A DNA stretch of 14,290 nt from Cyanobacteria bacterium UBA11370 (GTDB lineage: Bacteria > Cyanobacteriota > Cyanobacteriia > Cyanobacteriales > Coleofasciculaceae). The translations under genes were made by a program, and so were the position numbers. Numbering within the stretch: position 1 is the first letter of the stretch; each line of letters opens with the position of its first letter. Shown one piece after another: positions 1-6,246 of the stretch. The stretch spans positions 1 through 14,290 of the forward strand of contig DNGI01000490.1 in NCBI GenBank assembly GCA_003486645.1. Direction: 5' to 3'. The notes beneath the pieces were generated by a model. It was not told the DNA's origin. It saw nothing but the letters and a program-made list of their open reading frames with translations, and ran no database searches.

Positions 1-359
1 CCCTCACCCCCTCACCCTCTCATTTTTTTACGGTTACTCAACCGGACATGATATGAGATTGGCAAGAAGGGGAATTCCTGCACTGTGTTGCTTTTTATGC
101 TACCCTGCTTTGGTGTGAAATAAAAAACGCTCGATAGGAGTAATCTTGAATGTGCCAGGGGAGTTGGGTGTCATAAATTACCCAGTAAAATCTCTATGAA
201 CTCGATAAAATCACCATATACTATATAGATCTGCACTATAAATCCGCACTCATGCACTTTAGTATTCGGTCGGGATACCCACTCAGGGGGTTAGAAAAAC
301 ACACTTCTTTAGCTAGTGGCGATAGGCTATCTAGGAAAAGGTGAGAGGAGTAAAAAAGC
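1..359. other. Gene-free leader upstream of the oxoamine synthase
   Basis: The first 21 bases are pyrimidine-rich with a CTCACCC-like repetition, followed by a T run. This may be the tail of a low-complexity repeat that begins outside the window. An AT-rich patch around 214-232 could contain a -10 element (TATACT), but I find no convincing -35 partner. An 8-codon ATG frame at 150-176 with an AGGAG-like sequence before it is too short to call. Nothing else is recognisable apart from the ribosome binding site at 346-350. Confidence 0.5.
346..350 (+). promoter_or_regulatory. Shine-Dalgarno supporting a GTG start
   Basis: AGGAG lies nine bases before the GTG at 360. It supports this non-ATG codon as the true start of the oxoamine synthase gene. 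Confidence 0.65.
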
Positions 360-1640
360 GTGCAAGTTGTTAAAGAGTACGTTCAACGCTGGTATGAGAG
401 TGGACTTGATCCCGACGAATATGTTTGTCATCAGAAGCGGGGAAACTTCGTCGAGATTGAATCGGTAGCGACAGGGAAGCGTCAGACTGTTCTAACGTTC
501 TGCACTAATGATGTGTTGGGACTGGTTCAGAATGAGGCGGTACGCCAAGCGGCAATCGATGCCATTTTTGACTATGGTACGTCAAACAGTTCGACTTCGG
601 TGTTAAGTGGTCGCATTGATTTACATCGCCAGCTAGAAAAAGAGATTTCTGAGTTTAAGCACTTACCCCATACTCAGCTATTTCTCAATGCTTGGATGGC
701 AATGCAAGCGTTGATGGATGCCTTCTGTCATTTAGCGATTCCAGTGCCGGGTTTCCAACATACTAGGGAAACGTTGATTATGACAGATGTTCTTAACCAC
801 GGCTGTATTGTGGCGGCTGTGGTTAATGCGGGGACTCGTTCGGGTAAAGTGTTTAGTCATAGTCCGCGTGTGCGGGTTAAGGCTTACCGCCACTGCGATA
901 TGGAGGATTTGTCACGGAAGCTACATCGCTATGTTCGTCCTGGCGATCGCGTGATGGTGGTTTCGGATGCGGTATTCTCAATGGATGGAGATATTGCCCC
1001 GCTACCGGATATGATTGATGTGCTGCAAAAGTATGAAGGCAGCGTGTTAGTTATGGATGAAGCTCATGCTAGTGGCGCGATTGGAGCAACAGGTAGGGGT
1101 GTTTACGAATATTTTAATATCCTGCCGCAAGATGTCATTGATCGGGGACTTGTTCCCTTAATTATGACCACATTCTCCAAATTTGCGGCTTCCGCTGGGG
1201 CGGCAATTAGTAGTCATGTGGCAGAATTAATCCCCCTGTTGAATGTGTCTCCCACTTCCATTGGTACGATTTCATTATCGCCACCTTTAACAGCAGCCGC
1301 ATTGGAAAGCATTCGGCAAGTTCGCCGTCATCCCGAACTCGTGAAGAAACTTCAGGCGAATACTCGTTATTTGCGATCGCGCTTACTGGAACAAGGATTT
1401 AATGCCATTGGCGAAACCAATGTAATTCCGGTTATTTTACCACCCGACATTAATCCTAAAATGTTTGGTCGCTTGATGGTGGAGAATCATGGAGTTTGGG
1501 TTTCACCGATTTGGTTTATTGCCAAACCTCGTATCCGAATTACCGCTAACGCCCTCCATACTCAAGAAGAAATGGATCGCTTAGTTTCCGCGATGGTCGC
1601 AACGCGAGACTTGTTGTATAAACCAATGATTAGTGCTTAG
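360..1640 (+). CDS. PLP-dependent alpha-oxoamine synthase family enzyme (AONS/KBL/SPT-like)
   Basis: This is a 426-aa fold-type I PLP enzyme of the alpha-oxoamine synthase family. Members condense an amino acid with an acyl thioester and release CO2 (8-amino-7-oxononanoate synthase, 2-amino-3-ketobutyrate CoA ligase, 5-aminolevulinate synthase, serine palmitoyltransferase). Visible landmarks are the ring-stacking histidine in LNHG (H147, where the family usually has NHAS), the DEAH motif (D233 and H236) that contacts the cofactor, and the Schiff-base lysine in TTFSK (K274). Length is close to the usual ~400 aa, with a slightly longer N-terminus. The start is GTG, preceded by a good Shine-Dalgarno. 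The next gene, 195 bp downstream, is a GNAT-fold acyltransferase. That makes a sphingoid-base synthase (serine palmitoyltransferase-like) role attractive. Substrate cannot be read from the motifs: biotin or threonine metabolism remain possible, but no bio or tdh gene is nearby. The family call is strong and the substrate is inference. Confidence 0.9.
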   Translation: MQVVKEYVQRWYESGLDPDEYVCHQKRGNFVEIESVATGKRQTVLTFCTNDVLGLVQNEAVRQAAIDAIFDYGTSNSSTSVLSGRIDLHRQLEKEISEFKHLPHTQLFLNAWMAMQALMDAFCHLAIPVPGFQHTRETLIMTDVLNHGCIVAAVVNAGTRSGKVFSHSPRVRVKAYRHCDMEDLSRKLHRYVRPGDRVMVVSDAVFSMDGDIAPLPDMIDVLQKYEGSVLVMDEAHASGAIGATGRGVYEYFNILPQDVIDRGLVPLIMTTFSKFAASAGAAISSHVAELIPLLNVSPTSIGTISLSPPLTAAALESIRQVRRHPELVKKLQANTRYLRSRLLEQGFNAIGETNVIPVILPPDINPKMFGRLMVENHGVWVSPIWFIAKPRIRITANALHTQEEMDRLVSAMVATRDLLYKPMISA

Positions 1641-1692
1641 TTGTTGGTTGTTTGTTGTTGGTTGTTTGTTGTTGGTTGTTTGTTGTTTGTTA
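1641..1692 (+). repeat. Short tandem repeat array, 14-bp unit (STRR type)
   Basis: Three perfect copies of TTGTTGGTTGTTTG run from 1641 to 1682, followed by a degenerate partial copy. The array begins at the base directly after the TAG stop of the oxoamine synthase. Its reverse complement recurs at about 1797-1864, so the two arrays could pair in the transcript or as a cruciform. Confidence 0.9.
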
Positions 1693-1796
1693 CGCATAAA
1701 GCCTTAAGCTATTCCACATTGTAATTGCATCACTTCCACGGGCAAGATACCCATCCCACGCCTAGTTTGAACAATAGTGTAGATGTGAAACAGCTT

Positions 1797-1864
1797 ACCA
1801 ACAACTAACAACCAACAACCAGCAACTACTAACAAATGATAAACAACCAACAACCAACAACAAA
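1797..1864 (-). repeat. Inverted short-repeat array overlapping a start codon
   Basis: Degenerate copies of CAACAACCAACAAC-type units form the reverse complement of the array at 1641-1692. About 15 consecutive bases pair perfectly (for example 1841-1863 against the GTTGTTGG units). The array runs through the ATG at 1836 and encodes residues 3-9 (NNQQPTT) of the acyltransferase. Confidence 0.85.
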
Positions 1865-3029
1865 ATTTCAAATTCAGGCTGTAAACACTCCAGAAGAACT
1901 AGAACTATTTCTAGATGTCCCAGCACAAGTTTATGCCAATGATCCCAACTGGGTGCCACCCTTACGAAGTGATATAGCCAAACACTTTGCACCCAGTAAT
2001 CCATTCTTTAGCTACGGAAACCTACAACAATTCATCGCCCTTACCCAAACAGACAACCCATCCGTTACATCCGCTACAAAATCCGCTGCCAAAGGGGTAG
2101 TAGCAGTAGGAAGAATTGTCGCTGCTATTAATCAACGTTTAATTGAACGAGAAGGCAAACGTATCGGTTTATTTGGCTTTTTTGAGTGTATCCCAGATTT
2201 TGCGATCGCTCAATCTCTTCTCAATGCTGCGTCGGAATGGCTACGAGAACAAGGAATGACAGTAGCACGAGGACCAATTGATTTATCAACTCACAACAAT
2301 TGTTTGTTTTTAGTTGATGGGTTTGACTCACCCCCAATGATTATGATGCCATATAATCCATCCTATTATCCTAACTATATGGAACAGGATGGTTGGCATA
2401 AAGCTAAAGATGCCTATGCCTATGATTTCCCCTTAGATCAGTCCCTATCTGATAAATTTGAGAAAGGGTATCGGATTGCGTGTAAATCCGGTATTACATT
2501 CCGCCCTTTGAGAACAAAAGGGGAAGGATTTGAGCAAGATGTTAAGAGTATTTATCATCTTTTTAACCGTGCCTTTGCCAATAACTGGAGTTCTGCGCCT
2601 AGAACTGAGGAAGAATTTCTAGAAGAAGCAAAAGCCTTACAAACTTTGGTCGATCCGGATGTCTTTCCCATCGCGGAAGATAAGGGGGAAATGATTGGGT
2701 TTTGGATGGGATTACCGGACTATAATATTGCTCTAAAACACGTTGGTGGCAAACTAAACTGGTTGGGAATTATCAAATTTTTGTGGTATCGTCGCCAAAT
2801 CGACCAAGGACGAGTGATAGCGATTTGTTCGCTACCCGAGTATCGCCGAAAAATGGTACCCCTTGGTTTAATTTATTTAGGAATGCAAGGCGGAATTCAA
2901 AAGGGTAAGCCCTATAAACGGGCAGAACTCGGTTGGGTTTGGGAAGATAATTTTCCCTCGCGTAAGATTATTGAAGCAGCAGGAGGGAAGATTTATAAGA
3001 CTTACCGCATTTATGAAAAAGCACTATAG
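1836..3029 (+). CDS. GNAT-fold N-acyltransferase, YghO-like; candidate bacterial ceramide synthase
   Basis: This 397-aa protein matches what I know of the large YghO-like GNAT family. Landmarks are DPNWVPPL (36-43), NPFF (55-58), GLFGFFEC (111-118), ARGPIDLSTHNN (144-155), DGFDSPPMIMMPYNP (161-175) and a C-terminal GWVWEDNFPS segment with a GGK(I/Y) turn typical of the last GNAT strands. It is about twice the size of a simple GNAT, consistent with two tandem GNAT halves. No signal peptide or membrane segment is apparent. Bacterial ceramide synthases characterised in Caulobacter are GNAT-like acyltransferases encoded near serine palmitoyltransferase. The neighbouring oxoamine synthase therefore suggests that this enzyme could acylate a sphingoid-base intermediate. 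That is inference: a general amino-group acyltransferase fits equally well. Residues 3-9 come from an inserted short-repeat array. The ATG at 1836 has no clear Shine-Dalgarno, but there is no other Met before residue 141. Residues 70-87 look like a low-complexity linker. Confidence 0.82.
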   Translation: MINNQQPTTKFQIQAVNTPEELELFLDVPAQVYANDPNWVPPLRSDIAKHFAPSNPFFSYGNLQQFIALTQTDNPSVTSATKSAAKGVVAVGRIVAAINQRLIEREGKRIGLFGFFECIPDFAIAQSLLNAASEWLREQGMTVARGPIDLSTHNNCLFLVDGFDSPPMIMMPYNPSYYPNYMEQDGWHKAKDAYAYDFPLDQSLSDKFEKGYRIACKSGITFRPLRTKGEGFEQDVKSIYHLFNRAFANNWSSAPRTEEEFLEEAKALQTLVDPDVFPIAEDKGEMIGFWMGLPDYNIALKHVGGKLNWLGIIKFLWYRRQIDQGRVIAICSLPEYRRKMVPLGLIYLGMQGGIQKGKPYKRAELGWVWEDNFPSRKIIEAAGGKIYKTYRIYEKAL

Positions 3030-3493
3030 CAGTTCTCAATTGGATGAAATACAAATTTCTAGGTTTTAGGGAGTGAGGAGATGGGGGGATGGAAAAAGTA
3101 AAATCCCAAATCTAAAATGGTATTAGTTCTCAGGCGCTGAAAACCTCGCTAAACTCGTCCATCCTTAGATTATCTCTACAACACGACACTACGCTCTCGA
3201 AAGCTGAAAAATTCTTCCGGATTTATTCATCAACTCTTGAAAGGATAGTTAGGTAAGCCGTCTATCGTCCAGCTCCTAAGTGGTTGGATTCCTGATCAAG
3301 GTGAGATTTTCTAGTTAAAAAAATACTCCTCACTTCTATTCTAAATTATGTATAAAGCGGAAACTAAATCCTTTAGGCAAAATAAATAAAATCTTTACAA
3401 ATCCTTCAACTAAACTGTAGCCATTTTTACAATAAAATTGCTAAAAATAAACAGTCAGGTTCTGATTAAATTCAATCCTTAATGGAGACAAAT
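3030..3493. other. Gene-free stretch upstream of the protoglobin gene
   Basis: The stretch starts with a segment (about 3028-3050, around AGCAGTTCTCAATTGG) that I recognise as a type of dispersed cyanobacterial intergenic sequence. A G-rich purine tract follows (3069-3099). Next is AAAATCCCAAATCTAAAAT (3100-3118), closely related to the arm of the inverted repeat at 4693-4710. The last 150 bases are AT-rich and probably hold the promoter of the protoglobin gene, but I cannot name a convincing -35/-10 pair. No coding region is apparent. Confidence 0.5.
3484..3487 (+). promoter_or_regulatory. Shine-Dalgarno that decides the protoglobin start
   Basis: GGAG here lies six bases before the ATG at 3494. 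It overlaps the in-frame upstream ATG at 3482, which has no ribosome binding site of its own. The true start is therefore probably 3494. Confidence 0.65.
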
Positions 3494-4048
3494 ATGGCTT
3501 TGGATGCCAGCACCTTTTTGATCACTATGGTTAAGCGGATTGGCTTAACTGATCAAGACAAAACTTTACTAAAAGCTAATGCAGATTGGGGAAAAGAAAT
3601 CGCTCCGGAGATGGCCGATCATTTCTATGCTTACTTAGGTAACGATCCAGAAATGAATGCTATTTTAAATAGCACAGAAGACCGCATCCATCGTCTGCGG
3701 GTAACTTTTGTTGAATGGTTCTACGAAATGTTTACAGGCATGGATGACTGGGGTGATGCCTATGCCGATCGCCGTTGGCGTATTGGTGTTGTCCATGTGC
3801 GAATTGGCATTGGCCCTCAACATGTTGTTCCGGCTATGGCGACTGTAGTTCGTGAAGTTAGTAAACGACTAAAAACGGATAATAAATCTGAAGCACTCCA
3901 GGACGCTCTCAGTCGGATTTGCATGATCGATTTAGCCTTCATTGAGCAAGCCTATGTAGAAGTAAGTTCAGCAGCAGTTCTGAAAGAAACGGGTTGGACA
4001 GAGGGACTATTCAAACGTCTCATTACTACGGGTGCAAGTGGTGTATAA
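3494..4048 (+). CDS. Single-domain protoglobin / globin-coupled-sensor-type haem protein
   Basis: This protein (184 aa from the preferred start) is a protoglobin/globin-coupled-sensor-type globin. These bind haem and sense or react with O2, NO or CO. The best evidence is the F-helix segment RIGVVHVRIGIGPQHVVPAM. Its first histidine (H101 from the 3494 start) is the expected proximal haem ligand and is followed by the family's HVRIG signature. Upstream, a helical stretch ending DDWGDAYADRRW also fits the family. There is no histidine kinase, methyl-accepting or GGDEF output domain. The globin stands alone, so any signal must pass through a partner. The obvious candidates are the roadblock protein 80 bp downstream and the GTPase after it, all on the same strand. 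An alternative start at 3482 would add four residues but lacks a ribosome binding site. The family is clear; coupling to the GTPase module is inference. Confidence 0.88.
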   Translation: MALDASTFLITMVKRIGLTDQDKTLLKANADWGKEIAPEMADHFYAYLGNDPEMNAILNSTEDRIHRLRVTFVEWFYEMFTGMDDWGDAYADRRWRIGVVHVRIGIGPQHVVPAMATVVREVSKRLKTDNKSEALQDALSRICMIDLAFIEQAYVEVSSAAVLKETGWTEGLFKRLITTGASGV

Positions 4049-4128
4049 CGGTTTGGTTTACGAGTTGTCAAACCTAAGAATGAACTCCATCACAATTTCT
4101 GAAATTTGAGTATCAACAACAACAAACA

Positions 4129-4500
4129 ATGGCTATCAATTCTCAAAAACTAGGGCAAATTCTTCAAAGCTTTGTAACAGCAACGGCTGATGTACAAGGT
4201 GCGGCAATGGTCACGCCTGACGGTTTACCCCTTGCTTCTAGTTTGCCTGGTGGTATGGATGATGAGCGGGTATCTGCAATGTCGGCGGCTATGCTTTCGT
4301 TAGGTGAACGAATTGGGAAAGAACTGGTACGAGGTTCTATTGATCGGATCTATGTTGAGGGTGATGAAGGCTTTAGCATTTTGACTAGTTGTGGTGAAGA
4401 TGCGGTCTTTTTGGTGCTGGCGGGAAAGGCGGCTAAACAGGGAGTCTTGATGTTAGAAATTAAACGAACGCTCGCTGAATTAAAACCCGCTTTGCAGTAG
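4129..4500 (+). CDS. Roadblock/LC7 domain protein (MglB-like)
   Basis: The 123-aa protein is a single roadblock/LC7 domain: an N-terminal helix (residues 4-18), then the strand-turn segment VQGAAMVTPDGLPLASSLP (22-40), a long helix (44-65), and strands IDRIYVEGDEGFSILTS and AVFLVLAG before a final helix. Bacterial roadblock proteins dimerise and act as GTPase-activating or effector partners of small Ras-like GTPases, as MglB does for MglA and as in Streptomyces conservons. A small GTPase gene follows at 4850. The gene starts 80 bp after the protoglobin and may share its transcript. No clear Shine-Dalgarno precedes the ATG, and the immediately upstream bases are ACAACAAACA, similar to the short repeats elsewhere in the window. 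Cytoplasmic, with no membrane segment. Confidence 0.9.
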   Translation: MAINSQKLGQILQSFVTATADVQGAAMVTPDGLPLASSLPGGMDDERVSAMSAAMLSLGERIGKELVRGSIDRIYVEGDEGFSILTSCGEDAVFLVLAGKAAKQGVLMLEIKRTLAELKPALQ

Positions 4501-4849
4501 GCAAGGCGAGTTGGTCAAATAATTTTAGATTTTGGATTCTTTCCAACTACTCGTGCCCATCAATTTTGGATTTTACATGGGTGGTGTAACAATTTTTCCT
4601 CCTCTATCAGGGCATAAAGTTTGGAGAGCTAGGATTGACAATTTAAGAGTTGCTTCACCCACTAGGGACGAGACATGAAGCCAAAAATCCCAAATCCAAA
4701 ATCTAAAATTCTTAGTCAAGAGGAAGTTAAATTCGGAGTTGAATGGAACCCCATATCTGAGAAAGATGTGTTATTCAACAAAGCAATTGCCTGATCTCAG
4801 GAATCTTGTCAGTAATAAATTTTGGTGAGTTTTTGCGGAGCCAAATCAA
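4501..4849. other. Gene-free gap between roadblock and GTPase genes
   Basis: The gap holds the 190-bp segment bounded by inverted repeats (4521-4710), then about 140 bases leading to the GTPase. A GCGGAG sequence (4835-4840) lies nine bases before the ATG at 4850 and is a plausible ribosome binding site. No coding region is apparent. Confidence 0.6.
4521..4710. repeat. MITE-like segment with perfect 18-bp terminal inverted repeats
   Basis: AATTTTAGATTTTGGATT at 4521-4538 is the exact reverse complement of 4693-4710. Inside the arms there is weaker inverted similarity, for example TGGGTGGTGTAAC near 4577 against the complement of TTGCTTCACCCA near 4652. A second, partial copy of the arm motif (TTTTGGATTT) lies near 4564-4573, and a related sequence occurs at 3100-3118. 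I see no open reading frame and no obvious target-site duplication. This is consistent with a non-autonomous element or with a dispersed intergenic palindromic repeat. Confidence 0.6.
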
Positions 4850-5482
4850 ATGGAAACCATGCGCGTAGTTGTAACAGGAACAGTTGGGGCTGGTAAGTCT
4901 ACTTTTGTGCGAACGTTTAGTCAAACACCTGTGGTAGACACAGAACGCAAAGCTACTGATGAAACATCTTTATTAAAGAAAAAAACCACTGTTGCTTTCG
5001 ACTTTGGTACTCGCGCTTTGGGACGGGATATAGAACTACAAGTCTATGGAACTCCGGGTCAATCTCGGTTTGATTTTATGTGGGATCTTTTGATTCGGAG
5101 GGCACACGCTTATATCCTACTTGTAGCAGCTAATCGCTCCAATTCTTTCAATGATGCTCGTGACATTCTAACGTTTATGAATCAGCGAGTCCAAGTTCCA
5201 ATGATTATTGGTATGACGTGTATGGATCTACCAGGAGCACTAGGTCAAGAGCATATTTTGTTTGGTTTAGGCTACATGAATGATAAACATCGACCTCCTA
5301 TTGTGGCGGTTAATCCTAATGATAGAACTTCAGTATTTGAAGCGCTGATGGTTTTGATGGCTCATCAAATTTTTCATGGTGATAGTAGTAAGCTTCATCC
5401 GGGAACTATCACCGGAAGTAATCAACCTAATTCGCCGAATTCCCGCAGTACTTATCAATGGCCTAAGCGGCAGTTGTCATAA
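4850..5482 (+). CDS. Small Ras-like GTPase of the bacterial MglA/COG2229 type
   Basis: The 210-aa protein begins with a P-loop at residues 10-18 (GTVGAGKST). A switch I threonine lies in KKTTVAFDFG (T46 or T47). The G3 position is VYGTPGQ (65-71), where the classical DxxG Asp is replaced, as is common in bacterial MglA-like and SRP-receptor-beta-like GTPases. The G4 motif NKxD is degenerate (GMTCMD, 121-126), and the G5 loop appears as VNPND (154-158). Residues after about 173 form a Ser/Pro/Asn-rich tail without predicted structure. Such GTPases work with roadblock proteins as molecular switches in cell polarity, motility or signalling. The roadblock gene upstream fits that. Ribosome binding site GCGGAG is nine bases before the ATG. 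A second ATG at residue 4 is possible. The specific pathway is unknown. Confidence 0.87.
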   Translation: METMRVVVTGTVGAGKSTFVRTFSQTPVVDTERKATDETSLLKKKTTVAFDFGTRALGRDIELQVYGTPGQSRFDFMWDLLIRRAHAYILLVAANRSNSFNDARDILTFMNQRVQVPMIIGMTCMDLPGALGQEHILFGLGYMNDKHRPPIVAVNPNDRTSVFEALMVLMAHQIFHGDSSKLHPGTITGSNQPNSPNSRSTYQWPKRQLS

Positions 5483-5540
5483 GGTTTATACAAGCTGAAT
5501 CAATGCTATTTTTTGTTTGTTGTTTGCCTGTATTTAGTGG

Positions 5541-5670
5541 TAATGGCTAATGGCTAATGGTTAATGGCTAATGGCTAATGGCTAATGGCTAATGGCTAAT
5601 GGCTAATGGTTAATGGCTAATGGTTAATGGCTAATGGCTAATGGCTAATGGCTAATGGCTAATGGTTAAT
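5541..5670 (+). repeat. Heptanucleotide STRR array, TGGCTAA/TGGTTAA, about 18 units
   Basis: The unit TGGCTAA repeats about 18 times with no spacer. Several units carry a C-to-T variant (TGGTTAA). Contiguous 7-bp tandem repeats are typical STRRs of filamentous cyanobacteria. The same unit in opposite orientation forms the array at 8932-9066. Confidence 0.95.
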
Positions 5671-5727
5671 CAAAGATAGGCTTTAATCAGGACTATTCCC
5701 TCTGACTGCATAGAATTAGCTTATAGA

Positions 5728-5755
5728 TTGACAAAAATATTTTTTTATGTATGAA
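5728..5755 (+). promoter_or_regulatory. Candidate sigma-70-type promoter
   Basis: A perfect TTGACA (5728-5733) is followed after 16 bases by TATGAA (5750-5755), a fair -10. It lies about 490 bases before the pentapeptide gene. It would therefore imply a long leader or a separate small transcript. Confidence 0.3.
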
Positions 5756-6246
5756 AGAGTTAGGGGAGACAAGAGAGAGGTATTTTACAAATCATTTAGA
5801 CTGGCTATAGAGGCGTTAGGATTGTCTGGGCGATCGCACCCGTTTATCCCACTGGTGAATAGATTAGGCTATTATAGAGGATGAATCGGTACTATCCGTT
5901 ATAGTCACCTCTTTACTGAGTATCGTACCTTATCCCATTGAGTCAAGGTAAATACGCTGATTGCGATCGCTCTTCCCTGACCGTGCAAAATCCGGGTAGA
6001 GGTTAGTTTATTGCCAATAAGTGGTGGTGATTTGGGGTTTGTTTTTCTGCAAACTACGGGTGTTGCTCAAAGTAGTTCGGCGGAAGAATGACGACCAAAG
6101 GATTCAGCGTGTTTACTCATCCTCGGAAATGGGTGCGATCGCAAACCCTATATAATTTATTTAGTTAAATTTATATCAAAATTATATCAAAAATCAAAAT
6201 CTTAATGCTTTAATTAAGTGTATTACAAATAGGTTTGTTGTCTGTC

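Larger units (their letters stand above)
5483..6246. other. Long gene-free region before the pentapeptide protein
   Basis: These ~760 bases hold a GTTTGTTGTTTG remnant (about 5514-5526), the heptamer array (5541-5670), a candidate promoter (5728-5755) and three HIP1 sites (5830, 5963, 6135). Just before the gene is an 11-bp direct repeat of TTATATCAAAA-like units (about 6170-6192). Only very short frames are present and none has convincing coding character. The stretch is long enough to hide a small RNA or a long 5' leader, but I see no family I can name. Confidence 0.5.

Noticed and set aside
150..176. 8-codon ATG frame with an AGGAG 9 bases upstream
   Set aside because: It is too short to support. 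There is no attenuator-like structure or run of one amino acid nearby.
1795..2004. Minus-strand frame of 69 codons
   Set aside because: It lies antisense to the acyltransferase N-terminus and owes its openness to the CAACAA repeat. It has no ribosome binding site or family resemblance.
5541..5670. Heptamer array considered as a CRISPR array
   Set aside because: The units are 7 bp and contiguous with no spacers, and no cas gene is present.
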